In this document: piece by piece, positions 44,034-52,877 of the stretch
Layout of the letters: every line of letters begins with the position of its first letter
How positions within the stretch are numbered: position 1 is the first letter of the stretch
NCBI RefSeq assembly: GCF_025919725.1
Contig: NZ_CP081495.1
Location: forward strand, 992,001 to 1,056,000
From: Flavobacterium agricola
GTDB taxonomy: Bacteria; Bacteroidota; Bacteroidia; Flavobacteriales; Flavobacteriaceae
DNA: 64,000 nucleotides
Reading direction: 5' to 3'
Notes under the pieces: generated by a model
Database searches by the model: none
Told to the model about the DNA's origin: nothing
What the model saw: the letters and a program-made list of their open reading frames with translations, nothing else
Position numbers and translations under genes: made by a program

Positions 44034-44822
44034 TTACAGGTACGCTTCTTCCCAAACTTTTTGTTGAATTTTTTGGAAAGCTTCAAATAGTTTTTCGGCT
44101 CCTTGTGCTAAAACACGAATAATAAACCCATTACCTTCTAGCTTGCTAATTCCGAATTCAATATTTTCTTGTTCGCCATATGTTTCTTGAAAAAAATCAA
44201 TAAAATCAGAAACTAAAACATTTGCCGTGTTGTAATAAATTAATGTGCCCTGATGCGTAAATCCTTCTAAAATACCCATACCTTGAATAGGTAATTTTTG
44301 TGGTTGCAACAAAACATTATCTTTTACAACTAACTTGTTATGATGGTAAATTTCAGTCAGGTTTTGAAAATGGTTGTACATAAATTCTTCTCCCGACAAT
44401 TTTCTACCACAGGTAATAATATCCGACAATAAAAAATGGCAATCATCTTGCAAATAAGCTTTATTATGGCTTATAAATGTAGACTGATTTTGTGGCACCA
44501 CAGGATGCGGTACAAACGAAAATCCGCTGCCTGATTCTAAATTAATCAACGTAGTTTGTGTTGATTTATTTTCCATATGATACAAACGCTGATATGCTTG
44601 CGTTTGCAATTGCATACGGGTATTTGGCGCTAAGTTGAATTCGAGTTGATGATCATCATTATCTAACAAACCCGGAGATGAACTCATTATCATTAAATGC
44701 GCTGCTTTGTCACGTTTGTACTGACCTACCGGAACAATACGAAACGGCTGGGTAACGTAGGCATCTTTTAAAAACGAAGTTCCTTCGCGTTGTTCGATTT
44801 TTACTTTTAAAGAAGAAATCAT
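44034..44822 (-). CDS. ureD: Urease accessory protein UreD
   Basis: UreD (UreH) is the scaffold that binds apo-urease and, with UreF and UreG, passes nickel to the active site. The 262-aa product has the family's beta-rich pattern (TSFLKDAYVTQPFRIV, LMIMSSSPGLLDND, LQTQAYQRLYHM, FVPHPVVPQNQSTF) and the RKLSGEEFMYN segment. It starts 1 bp after the ureG stop. The late position of ureD, after ureG, differs from enterobacterial operons, where it comes first. Confidence 0.92.
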   Translation of the reverse strand: MISSLKVKIEQREGTSFLKDAYVTQPFRIVPVGQYKRDKAAHLMIMSSSPGLLDNDDHQLEFNLAPNTRMQLQTQAYQRLYHMENKSTQTTLINLESGSGFSFVPHPVVPQNQSTFISHNKAYLQDDCHFLLSDIITCGRKLSGEEFMYNHFQNLTEIYHHNKLVVKDNVLLQPQKLPIQGMGILEGFTHQGTLIYYNTANVLVSDFIDFFQETYGEQENIEFGISKLEGNGFIIRVLAQGAEKLFEAFQKIQQKVWEEAYL

Positions 44823-44823
44823 A

Positions 44824-45462
44824 TTATCGCACTAAATTAGGTTCATCAATATCTTCTAATAATGCATATTTTTTAATCCAACCAACAATATTTTCTAAAC
44901 CTTCGCCTGTTTTTAAGTTAGAAAATAAGAATGGCGCTCCTTTACGCATTCGGCGCGCATCGCTTTCCATTACCGATAAATCTGCGCCTACATAAGGTGC
45001 TAAATCTATTTTATTAATTAACAATAAGTCAGAACGTGTAATAGCTGGCCCGCCTTTTCTTGGAATTTTTTCGCCTTCGGCAACATCAATAACAAAAATA
45101 GTTACATCGGCTAAATCTGGGCTGTAAGTTGATGCCAGGTTATCTCCTCCACTTTCAATTAAAATTAATTGTAAGTCCGGAAAACGGCTTGCTAATTCTT
45201 CAACCGCTTCTAAATTCATACTTGCATCTTCGCGAATGGCTGTGTGCGGGCATCCCCCAGTTTCTACCCCAATAATACGATCTTGCGGTAATAAGCTGTT
45301 TTTTGCCATAAATTCGGCATCTTCGCGCGTGTAAATATCGTTTGTAATAACTGCTAAGTCGTATTCATTCATTAATCGGCGGCTTAAGCGTTCTAATAAA
45401 GCTGTTTTACCAGATCCTACCGGACCACCTACACCGATTTTTACGTATTTTCTATCTTTCAT
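44824..45462 (-). CDS. ureG: Urease accessory GTPase UreG
   Basis: This SIMIBI-class GTPase powers nickel insertion into urease. The 212-aa product has a P-loop (GVGGPVGSGKTALLE), the metal-binding CPH motif (GVETGGCPHTAIREDAS), the switch region LILIESGGDNLAST and the base-recognition NKIDLAP. There is no His-rich N-terminal extension, so it does not store nickel itself. It lies between ureF and ureD, 21 bp after ureF. Confidence 0.97.
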   Translation of the reverse strand: MKDRKYVKIGVGGPVGSGKTALLERLSRRLMNEYDLAVITNDIYTREDAEFMAKNSLLPQDRIIGVETGGCPHTAIREDASMNLEAVEELASRFPDLQLILIESGGDNLASTYSPDLADVTIFVIDVAEGEKIPRKGGPAITRSDLLLINKIDLAPYVGADLSVMESDARRMRKGAPFLFSNLKTGEGLENIVGWIKKYALLEDIDEPNLVR

Positions 45463-45483
45463 TTTGTGTTTGCGTTTGTTTGT

Positions 45484-46176
45484 TTATGATAAGTAAAGTC
45501 TTGAGTACAAGCGTTCGTGTTGCATACAACGGATGTCGAAACCAATGTTTGACATACCGATTAAGTTACGGTCCATGTTTAACGATTCTGCACTCAATTT
45601 TAATAAATCTTCATGTAAATAATACAGAATATCTTGGCCGTCTAATTGTCCTAACGGAACTAATTTTACAGCATTTGTAACTATACCAATGGCTGCGTTG
45701 TAATAATACGCATGCATGGTTTCTATTAACGGTACATTCATTACTGCTGCAAATACACCGTACATAATGCAATAATGTGTGTACATGTTTTTTTGTTGAA
45801 TACGTTTTTCTAAATCTTGAATAACTGGGTTATTGGCTGTATAACGGCTAAATATTTTATAAAAACGTAAGCCTAATTTTTGGCTTCCTTGACGCACTTC
45901 CATTGGTCCTTTTAGGGCATTACATTCTTGATCTAACAAAACAATTTCATCTATGTTTCCTTGTTTTGCAGCATCGTAAGCCAATTTCATTAAAGCAGCG
46001 TCGTTATATTTTAAATTGTACCATAGGTTATGGCGAACATACATTTCGGCGCTTGCCTTATCGCAAACAATACCTTTTTGTACGTAGGTTTCTAATCCGT
46101 TAGAATGTGTGTACCCACCAATAGGTAAGGTTGGATCAGATATATGTAATAGTAGTCCTAAAAAAGCTTCTTGCAT
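45484..46176 (-). CDS. ureF: Urease accessory protein UreF
   Basis: UreF is the all-helical GTPase-regulating partner in the UreD-UreF-UreG complex. The 230-aa product has the family start (LLLHISDPTLPIGGYTHSNGLETYV) with the conserved GxYTHSNGLE segment, then LLDQECNAL and SQKLGLRF, and ends ... HERLYSRLYLS with the Ser-Arg-Leu-Tyr tail that docks UreG. It starts 3 bp after ureE. Confidence 0.95.
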   Translation of the reverse strand: MQEAFLGLLLHISDPTLPIGGYTHSNGLETYVQKGIVCDKASAEMYVRHNLWYNLKYNDAALMKLAYDAAKQGNIDEIVLLDQECNALKGPMEVRQGSQKLGLRFYKIFSRYTANNPVIQDLEKRIQQKNMYTHYCIMYGVFAAVMNVPLIETMHAYYYNAAIGIVTNAVKLVPLGQLDGQDILYYLHEDLLKLSAESLNMDRNLIGMSNIGFDIRCMQHERLYSRLYLS

Positions 46177-46179
46177 AAT

Positions 46180-46677
46180 TTATAATTTTAACGAAAGGCC
46201 ACCTTTAGGTGGAGTAAATGTAAATTTTTTGTGTTGATAAAAATCAACATTTGCATTTAAAGCGAAGCTTAGTTTTTTTTGCATTACTTCAGGTTGATAG
46301 CTGTTGTTTTGTAACCATTCGAACATGGTGCCTTCGTACGGTAATAGCAATCCTGTATCATCAACATAAAGCGGCACATGTTTATTTCCTATTTCGTAAG
46401 CTAATAATGCTGTTGTAGTTAATTTTGAATGGTGCAATACAATTGCTTCACATGGTAGCAGGGAAACCATAATTACCGTGTGTGCATCTTCATATAAAAT
46501 ATCTCCGTCTTTTAAATCTTGTCCAGGACCTAAAAACCGAATGGCAACTTCTACTCCATTTTGAGTGGTTAAACGCTGAATACGTTTGGATGTTTGGTAC
46601 CATTCTATAAACAAAAAATCGATTGCTTGTTTAATTTGTTCTGGCTGAGCGTTTCTAATAGCTTGGGTTACTAACAT
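46180..46677 (-). CDS. ureE: Urease accessory nickel chaperone UreE
   Basis: This 165-aa UreE-family chaperone hands nickel to UreG and urease. The C-terminal ferredoxin-like domain has the AYEIGNKHVPLYVDD segment with the conserved His (IGNxH) used for nickel at the dimer interface, followed by LPYEGTMFEWLQ. There is no His-rich tail; the protein ends KGGLSLKL. An N-terminal helix (residues 1-30) precedes the usual domain. A second UreE-like gene lies at 55118-55570. Confidence 0.88.
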   Translation of the reverse strand: MLVTQAIRNAQPEQIKQAIDFLFIEWYQTSKRIQRLTTQNGVEVAIRFLGPGQDLKDGDILYEDAHTVIMVSLLPCEAIVLHHSKLTTTALLAYEIGNKHVPLYVDDTGLLLPYEGTMFEWLQNNSYQPEVMQKKLSFALNANVDFYQHKKFTFTPPKGGLSLKL

Positions 46678-46763
46678 TTTTATATGAGAAAATGAAAATA
46701 CAAGGAGAATGTTCCCCTTGTATTGTCATATTGATTAAGTACTTGTCAAAAAAACGAGTTGGT

Positions 46764-48485
46764 TTAAAACAAGAAATATCTTTGTCCTAATGCAACTTCT
46801 TCAATTGGTTCAGTAGTAATTAATTTACCATTTACCGTTACTTGGTAGTTTTCTGGATTTACTAAAATTTCTGGTGTTTCACTGTTATGAATCATATCTG
46901 CTTTAGAAATGTTTCTACAGTTTTTAACAGCTAATAACTTTTTAGATAAACCGTATTCTTCACGAATACCTCTGTCAAGTGAAACTTGAGATACGAAGTT
47001 AAAAGCAATTTGTTGTACTGCTTTACCTAAACCACCCCACATTGTTCTTAAAATAACCGGTTGTGGTGTTGGAATTGATGCGTTGGCATCACCCATTTTA
47101 GATGCAGCAATAAATCCGCCTTTAATAATCATTTCGGCTTTTACCCCAAAAAATGCTGGCGACCAAATTACTAAGTCAGCAATTTTACCTGGTTCAATAG
47201 ACCCTACGTATTCAGAAATACCTTGAGCTACTGCTGGGTTAATTGTATATTTAGACACGTAACGTTTTACACGGAAGTTGTCGTTATTGTTTCCTTCATC
47301 TTCTGGTAAAAAACCGTGTTGTTTTTTCATTTTATCAGCTGTTTGCCAAGTTCTGATAATTACTTCACCTACACGGCCCATAGCTTGCGAGTCAGAACTC
47401 ATAATACTAAATACACCAGTATCTTGTAAAACGTCTTCAGCTGCAATAGTTTCAGGACGAATACGTGAATCAGCAAAAGCTACGTCTTCTGGAATATCTC
47501 TACTTAAACTGTGACAAACCATTAACATATCTAAATGCTCGTCAATTGTATTTTTTGTATACGGACGTGTTGGGTTTGTTGATGCTGGTAGTACATTGTG
47601 ATACATAGATGCTTTAATGATATCTGGTGCGTGACCTCCACCTGCTCCTTCGGTATGGAAGGTATGAATTACACGGTTATCAATAGCACTCATTGTATCT
47701 TCTAAGAAACCTGCCTCATTTAATGTATCTGAGTGAAGAGCAACCTGAACATCAAAACGGTCTGCAACGGTTAAAGAACGATCAATTACTGCCGGGGTAG
47801 CCCCCCAGTCTTCGTGAACTTTAATTCCACCAGCACCTGCTTCAATTTGCTCAACAATAGGTTCAATTGTACCAACGTTTCCTTTAGCAAGAATTCCAAA
47901 GTTCATTGGATAATCTTCAAAAGATTGTAACATGCGTCTGATGCTCCATTTACCCGGAGTTACAGTAGTTGCATTAGTACCATCTGCTGGTCCTGTACCA
48001 CCACCAAACATTGTTGTAATACCACTGTATAAAGCAGTTTCAACTTGCGTTGGGCTAATATAATGTACGTGGGTATCTAAACCACCAGCTGTTACAATAA
48101 ACCCGGCACCATTATGCGCTTCTGTTGATGGCCCAACAATCATTCCTGGTGTTACATTATCCATGGTATCTGGGTTTCCGGCTCTACCAACACCAACAAT
48201 TTTACCGTCTTTAATACCAATATCACCTTTTACAATTCCCCAGTGATCAATAACTACAGCACCGGTAATTACCATATCTAAAACACCTTGATCACTCAAA
48301 TAGTTTGAGTTAGAAAGCATTCCGTCTCGTAAAGTTTTACCTCCACCAAATTTTGCTTCATCACCGTAACTTGCGTAATCTTTTTCAATCTCAATAATAA
48401 GATCTGTGTCGCCTAAACGAACTTTATCACCTACAGTAGGTCCAAAAATGGTACTGTAGTTAATTTTTGATACTTTTAAACTCAT
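46764..48485 (-). CDS. ureC: Urease alpha (catalytic) subunit
   Basis: The alpha subunit (573 aa) holds the dinuclear nickel site that hydrolyses urea to ammonia and carbamate. Metal ligands and the carbamylated lysine are in place: DTHVHYISP, GAGGIKVHEDWGATP (bridging Lys), ALHSDTLNEAGF and HTFHTEGAGGGHAPD. The flap cysteine and catalytic His appear as MVCHSLSRDIPED, with the usual second His-Leu-Asp replaced by Ser-Leu-Ser. AAEDVLQDTGVFSIMSSDSQAMGR is typical. It starts 2 bp after ureB. Confidence 0.98.
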   Translation of the reverse strand: MSLKVSKINYSTIFGPTVGDKVRLGDTDLIIEIEKDYASYGDEAKFGGGKTLRDGMLSNSNYLSDQGVLDMVITGAVVIDHWGIVKGDIGIKDGKIVGVGRAGNPDTMDNVTPGMIVGPSTEAHNGAGFIVTAGGLDTHVHYISPTQVETALYSGITTMFGGGTGPADGTNATTVTPGKWSIRRMLQSFEDYPMNFGILAKGNVGTIEPIVEQIEAGAGGIKVHEDWGATPAVIDRSLTVADRFDVQVALHSDTLNEAGFLEDTMSAIDNRVIHTFHTEGAGGGHAPDIIKASMYHNVLPASTNPTRPYTKNTIDEHLDMLMVCHSLSRDIPEDVAFADSRIRPETIAAEDVLQDTGVFSIMSSDSQAMGRVGEVIIRTWQTADKMKKQHGFLPEDEGNNNDNFRVKRYVSKYTINPAVAQGISEYVGSIEPGKIADLVIWSPAFFGVKAEMIIKGGFIAASKMGDANASIPTPQPVILRTMWGGLGKAVQQIAFNFVSQVSLDRGIREEYGLSKKLLAVKNCRNISKADMIHNSETPEILVNPENYQVTVNGKLITTEPIEEVALGQRYFLF

Positions 48486-48487
48486 AT

Positions 48488-48865
48488 CTATTTGTTTTTA
48501 AAGTGCTTATCTGTTATATTTTTCATTGCTTTTGCTCTAGCTGTATCAGAAACAGTTTCTCCGTTTACTAAATCATTATGTCCTAAAACAATACGTTGTC
48601 CTGCGTACGGAACTAATTCCACCGTTTTTTCTTCTCCTGGTTCAAAACGTACAGCAGTACTAGCAGCAATATTTAAGCGCTTACCAAAAGCAGCTTCACG
48701 ATCAAATTGCATTGCACGATTCACTTCAAAAAAGTGAAAATGCGAACCTATTTGTATAGGTCTATCTCCGGTGTTTACAGCTGTAATTGTAGTAACTTCT
48801 CTACCTTCATTACAAATAATATCACCTTCACCAATAAAAAATTCTCCTGGTACCATGTTGTTCAA
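48488..48865 (-). CDS. ureB: Urease beta subunit
   Basis: This is a structural subunit of urease (125 aa, normal length). The sequence shows MVPGEFFIGEGDIICNEGRE, the NTGDRPIQIGSHFHFFEVN core and RLNIAASTAVRFEPGEEKTVELV. As in most bacteria other than Helicobacter, it is encoded separately from gamma. The gene lies 7 bp after ureA and 2 bp before ureC. Confidence 0.97.
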   Translation of the reverse strand: MNNMVPGEFFIGEGDIICNEGREVTTITAVNTGDRPIQIGSHFHFFEVNRAMQFDREAAFGKRLNIAASTAVRFEPGEEKTVELVPYAGQRIVLGHNDLVNGETVSDTARAKAMKNITDKHFKNK

Positions 48866-48872
48866 ATTTAAA

Positions 48873-49175
48873 TTATCTAATAGGATTGTGAACGGTTACT
48901 AATTTAGTTCCGTCAGGAAATGTAGCTTCAATTTGAACTACAGTAATGATTTCTGGAATTCCTTCCATAACATCTTCACGAGTTAACAAAGTAGCGCCGT
49001 ACTGCATTAAATCGGCAACGGTTCTTCCATCACGTGCTGCTTCTAAAAGCTCACTACTGATTAATGCAACCGATTCAGGATAATTTAATTTTAATCCTCG
49101 TGCTTTACGTTTTTTAGCTAATTCGCCTGCAACGTGTAAAAGCAATTTTTCTGATTCTTTAGGTAATAGATGCAT
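48873..49175 (-). CDS. ureA: Urease gamma subunit
   Basis: This is the small structural subunit of urease (100 aa). Its features are MHLLPKESEKLLLHVAGELAKKRKARGLKLNYPES-type helices, then LLEAARDGRTVADLMQYG and the VMEGIPEIITVVQIEATFPDG strand. It is the first gene of the ureABCEFGD-transporter run. The 192 bp upstream separate it from the metal ABC operon transcribed in the same direction; no strong terminator lies between. Confidence 0.97.
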   Translation of the reverse strand: MHLLPKESEKLLLHVAGELAKKRKARGLKLNYPESVALISSELLEAARDGRTVADLMQYGATLLTREDVMEGIPEIITVVQIEATFPDGTKLVTVHNPIR

Positions 49176-49307
49176 ATGTTATTAATTGAATTTAAATATT
49201 TTTTATTATAGATATTATTATTTCTAATTGATATGAATTTTATAAGTACTTTATAAAGTTAGTTAATTTTTCAATATATTTTATTTATATAAAAAATTCA
49301 ATAAGCC

Positions 49308-49325
49308 TAACGTTTATAAGCGTTA
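49308..49325. promoter_or_regulatory. Near-perfect inverted repeat upstream of ureA
   Basis: TAACGTTTATAAGCGTTA is an 18-bp palindrome with one mismatched pair, about 135 bp upstream of ureA and 45 bp after the ATPase gene. It could be a weak terminator arm or a regulator site. No T-tract follows, which favours a binding site slightly. Confidence 0.35.
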
Positions 49326-49367
49326 ATCAAACTTGCCAAGATAATAACGCAATCATTTTGTTAAATA

Positions 49368-50144
49368 TTATAGGCGTTTAGGTAAAACTATTTCATGCTG
49401 ATTTTGCTGTACTTGAATAAACGGAATTCCGTAAACTTTTTCTAACAATTCCGAATCGGGTTCGTGATTGTAGGTACTAACAATTTTATGATTTAGCATA
49501 AAATAAAAATGATTGGCATATTGATACGCCAAGGTAGGGTCGTGCATTACCGCAATAACCGTTAAGCCTTTGGCAACATATTGCGAAAGCTTTTTCATTA
49601 AATGATGCTGAAAATATACATCTAAATGGTTGGTCGGCTCATCTAACAGCAACAACTCCGGATCTTGCATTAGCAACCTTCCAATCATAATTAATTGTTG
49701 TTGACCACCTGATAAGGTTGTAAAATCCTGATCTTTTAAATGCAGTAATTCTAAATCGGTTAAAATTTGAATTACTTTTTCGTAATCCGATGCCTTCGGA
49801 GCAAACCGATTAAACGCTGCACGTCCGGTTAACATAACTTGTTCTACCGAATACGGAAAAATGCTTTGATAAAACTGAGGTAAATATCCCAAACGTTTGG
49901 CACGTTCTTTCCCTTTAAAATTTTGTATCGGTTCGTCCTCCCAAGTAATTTGCCCTTGTTTGTGCTTAACAATGCCCGATATTAATTTAAATAAGGTTGA
50001 TTTTCCGCTACCATTAATGCCTAATATAACCGAGAATGCATGTTTATGAAAATGCACATTTACATCACGTAATAACGTTTTACTGCCGTACGAAAAAGTT
50101 AAATCGGATATTTCTATAAATCGAGGTTCTGTCATTATTTCCAA
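49368..50144 (-). CDS. ABC transporter ATP-binding protein (metal-chelate type)
   Basis: This 258-aa ATPase of the FecE/BtuD class energises import. It shows Walker A GINGSGKSTLFK, signature LSGGQQQLIMIGR, Walker B LLLLDEPTNHLD and H-loop VMHDPT. It overlaps the FecCD permease gene by 10 bp and so forms one importer with it and the lipoprotein at 51833-52858. Its position directly upstream of ureA suggests nickel or a nickel chelate as cargo, although iron-siderophore or heme importers use the same family. Confidence 0.9.
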   Translation of the reverse strand: MEIMTEPRFIEISDLTFSYGSKTLLRDVNVHFHKHAFSVILGINGSGKSTLFKLISGIVKHKQGQITWEDEPIQNFKGKERAKRLGYLPQFYQSIFPYSVEQVMLTGRAAFNRFAPKASDYEKVIQILTDLELLHLKDQDFTTLSGGQQQLIMIGRLLMQDPELLLLDEPTNHLDVYFQHHLMKKLSQYVAKGLTVIAVMHDPTLAYQYANHFYFMLNHKIVSTYNHEPDSELLEKVYGIPFIQVQQNQHEIVLPKRL

Positions 50145-51148
50145 TTTAAATTGTTCTTACCCATAAGGTAAATAAAAAATGAACCGCCAATTAGCATGGT
50201 AAAAATTCCAACCGGAAGTTCGAACGTAAATAAAGCTCTCGAAAAATTATCAATAATCAATAGTAAAGTTCCGCCTAGCAAAATACTGCCCGGAATGGTT
50301 TTGCGGTTATCTGCTCCCAACATCATGCGCACAATGTGCGGTAAAAACAAGCCATAAAAACTAATTAATCCGGCAGATGCAACCGTTGTTGCCGTCATAA
50401 TGGTTGCACAGCTAACCAAAATTAATCGGTCCCAAACGGGGTTAACTCCAACAGATTTACCAGCATCATCGCCTAAAGACAAAACATTTAAACGCCAGCG
50501 TAAAATGTAAACGATTAATAAGGTTATTAATATTGGAATATACGAACGTTGTACCTCAACCCACGAAGTTGCGTGTAAACTGCCCATTAACCATTGCACA
50601 ATAATTTGCAATTTAAACGGATTACTGATGTACTGAACTACGGTAAGTAAAGCGGTAAACATACCCGAAATAACCATACCCGATAAAACAATGGTCATAA
50701 TAGAAACCTGACGGATTGAAACCACAACCAAATATGTAATTAAAACCGCCAAAGCACCTCCTACAAAAGCCGCAACATTTACCGATCCTAAACCATAATT
50801 AATAGCTAAGGCTGCGCCAAAAGCTGCACCTGCAGAAATGCCAAGCACGTACGAATCTACCAACGGATTACGGTACACGCCTTGCAAAACGGTTCCGGAG
50901 GTAGCCAAAGCTGCACCTGTTAAAAAAGTTAATATAATTCGGGGTAATCGAATATTAAATACAATATTACTGTACAATTCAAAACGTACAAACTGAGATT
51001 CATCTAACCCAGCTCCAAAATAGTTTTGATAAGCCATTTGTAAATATTCGAAAAAATTAAGTTGTTCGGACGAGCCAATTCCTAATGAAATAAGCAACAC
51101 CGGAATGGGTAGTACGTAACAAATAATATAAGCTAATGTTTTGTTCAT
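50135..51148 (-). CDS. FecCD-family ABC permease
   Basis: This 337-aa permease with about ten membrane helices belongs to the FecCD/BtuC family. Features are NIRLPRIILTFLTGAALATSG, VLQGVYRNPLVDSYVLGISAGAAFGAALA, the coupling-helix area MLGADNRKTIPGS and GLFLPHIVRM. A single permease gene implies a homodimer. It is cotranscribed with the ATPase, which overlaps its 3' end, and starts 12 bp after the methyltransferase gene. Confidence 0.93.
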   Translation of the reverse strand: MNKTLAYIICYVLPIPVLLISLGIGSSEQLNFFEYLQMAYQNYFGAGLDESQFVRFELYSNIVFNIRLPRIILTFLTGAALATSGTVLQGVYRNPLVDSYVLGISAGAAFGAALAINYGLGSVNVAAFVGGALAVLITYLVVVSIRQVSIMTIVLSGMVISGMFTALLTVVQYISNPFKLQIIVQWLMGSLHATSWVEVQRSYIPILITLLIVYILRWRLNVLSLGDDAGKSVGVNPVWDRLILVSCATIMTATTVASAGLISFYGLFLPHIVRMMLGADNRKTIPGSILLGGTLLLIIDNFSRALFTFELPVGIFTMLIGGSFFIYLMGKNNLNWK

Positions 51149-51160
51149 TGAGCCTTTTTA

Positions 51161-51829
51161 TTATTTAATTGCTTTTAGGGTAAACAAACCTTCGTCAGGT
51201 GCATTTGCCAACGGATCAGCTTCAACAACAATGGTTGTAAAACCTATTTTTTCTAAAAATTCAACATCTTTAATTGGACGATTGTATGTATTAACAGCCA
51301 ATTGTGCTTTAATTTGATTGGCTTGTTCCATAATATCTTCTGGGTATTTTTCATGTCCTTCTTGACTGAATTGGCATTTGCCAAAATCGCCATCCATATT
51401 TAATAAAACACCACCATTTTTTAACACGCGAAAGGCTTCGCTGTAAAATTGATTTAAATCCGGAATGGTCCATGTCATTAAACGAGTAAAAACCAAATCA
51501 AACGTTTCGTTTTCAAAATCTAAATGTTGCGCATCCATTACGTGATACGTAACCGGAATTTTAAGTGCTGCAGAAACTTCTTTCGCTTCTTTAATCATAT
51601 TCGGAGAAACATCAACAGCTGTAACCTCATAACCCGCTAAATGCAAAATATTAGCAAAATAGCCCGATGCAGTACCAATTTCTAAAACCTTAAATCCGTT
51701 TTGGTCGGCTTTCACGCTTTTAAAATATGTTAACCATTTTTCGGTTTCGGGTTGGCTCCAAGCTTCTTCTTTTTCTTCGCGCCAAATTTCGCTTTGCTTG
51801 TCCCAATATTTTGCAATTTCTTGAATCAT
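51161..51829 (-). CDS. SAM-dependent methyltransferase inside the metal-uptake operon
   Basis: This 222-aa class I methyltransferase starts with the helix MIQEIAKYWDKQSEIWREEKEEAW. It has motif I VLEIGTASGYFANIL, the acidic loop VTAVDVSPNMI, then VMDAQHLDFENETFDLVFTRLMTW and the VLLNMDGDF strand. It lies 3 bp after the binding-lipoprotein gene and 12 bp before the permease gene, so it belongs to the transporter unit. It may modify a metal-binding small molecule after import or before export. The substrate is unknown. Confidence 0.85.
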   Translation of the reverse strand: MIQEIAKYWDKQSEIWREEKEEAWSQPETEKWLTYFKSVKADQNGFKVLEIGTASGYFANILHLAGYEVTAVDVSPNMIKEAKEVSAALKIPVTYHVMDAQHLDFENETFDLVFTRLMTWTIPDLNQFYSEAFRVLKNGGVLLNMDGDFGKCQFSQEGHEKYPEDIMEQANQIKAQLAVNTYNRPIKDVEFLEKIGFTTIVVEADPLANAPDEGLFTLKAIK

Positions 51830-51832
51830 AAT

Positions 51833-52858
51833 TTAGTTTAGTAAGGTTAATAGGTTTTGCGCTTTTTCTTTACCGTAAAGCACTTCTATTACTTCGCGAA
51901 CTTGCGCGTTTGCGTTTTCCTGATTGCCGTACGCCCATTCTTTTATTGCAATAGCTGCACAAATAGATTTTAACGTATGCGGGTTGTAAAAAAACATAGG
52001 CATTAGGTTGTGGATGGCTTTGTTTTTTATTGCAGTAACATTAGCTAATTCTGGCTTTTTATAAAACAAATTCGGATCATCATTCCACATCACAATCATA
52101 TCAGGATTCCAAGAAACTAATGTTTCTGGATTGATGTTGGGCTGATCTATAGCGCTGGTGCAAACATTGGTTGTTCCGGCTAAAACCAAACAATCGTTCA
52201 TCATACTGTTACGTCCGGTTGTAGAATAAATACGACCGTTAGCCCAAGTAAAATATACCGATTTGCGTTGTTTTTCAGGAATTGCATTGGCTTGCTCAGT
52301 TAATTTAGCAAATTGTGATTTTGCATAATTTTCAAGCTCTAAACCACGTTCTTGTTTACCAGTTAACACCGAAACGTCCTGAAGTTCTTGCATCAAGTTT
52401 GCCTGGCTTTCTGAAGTAAACATATACGTTGCAACCCCCATATTTTTTAAAGTTTGTACCATTCCTGGGTTTAGGTTTTGTACAATTAACAAATCGGGTT
52501 TTAAGGCAACAATTTCTTCTAGTTGTTGCAATTCGTTACTACCAGGTGTTTTAATAGTTTTATTGGCAATATCTTGATTTAGTAAACTAAACGGTTGATA
52601 TAATTCTTGATCTACGTAAACGTCAATCGGAATTCCGACAACTTTATCGGTTGCGCCTAACATGGTTAATAAATCTAAAGCCGGATCGAATAAACAAACA
52701 ATTCGTTCGGCAGGTTTATCTAAAGTAACTAAATTTCCTTTGGTATCGGTAACGCTAATGGCGTGTTCTTTTTCAGCGGTTTGAGTTGCTTGTTCCTTAC
52801 AAGAAGCAAGCATGATTAACACAGCACATGCGCTTATTATTTTTGCATATAATTTCAT
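51833..52858 (-). CDS. Metal-chelate-binding lipoprotein of the ABC importer
   Basis: This 341-aa cluster A-II solute-binding protein is anchored by a lipid on Cys20 (ACAVLIMLASC). Two lobes are joined by a long helix, as in BtuF/FepB-type proteins: ERIVCLFDPALDLLTMLGATDKVVG in the first lobe and PDLLIVQNLNPGM, then WNPDMIVMWNDDPN in the second. It is followed by the methyltransferase, permease and ATPase genes, and preceded 20 bp upstream by the TonB-dependent receptor. Ligand by context: a nickel complex; iron or cobalt complexes cannot be excluded. Confidence 0.9.
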   Translation of the reverse strand: MKLYAKIISACAVLIMLASCKEQATQTAEKEHAISVTDTKGNLVTLDKPAERIVCLFDPALDLLTMLGATDKVVGIPIDVYVDQELYQPFSLLNQDIANKTIKTPGSNELQQLEEIVALKPDLLIVQNLNPGMVQTLKNMGVATYMFTSESQANLMQELQDVSVLTGKQERGLELENYAKSQFAKLTEQANAIPEKQRKSVYFTWANGRIYSTTGRNSMMNDCLVLAGTTNVCTSAIDQPNINPETLVSWNPDMIVMWNDDPNLFYKKPELANVTAIKNKAIHNLMPMFFYNPHTLKSICAAIAIKEWAYGNQENANAQVREVIEVLYGKEKAQNLLTLLN

Positions 52859-52877
52859 AAGATGAAATAGTTATGTA

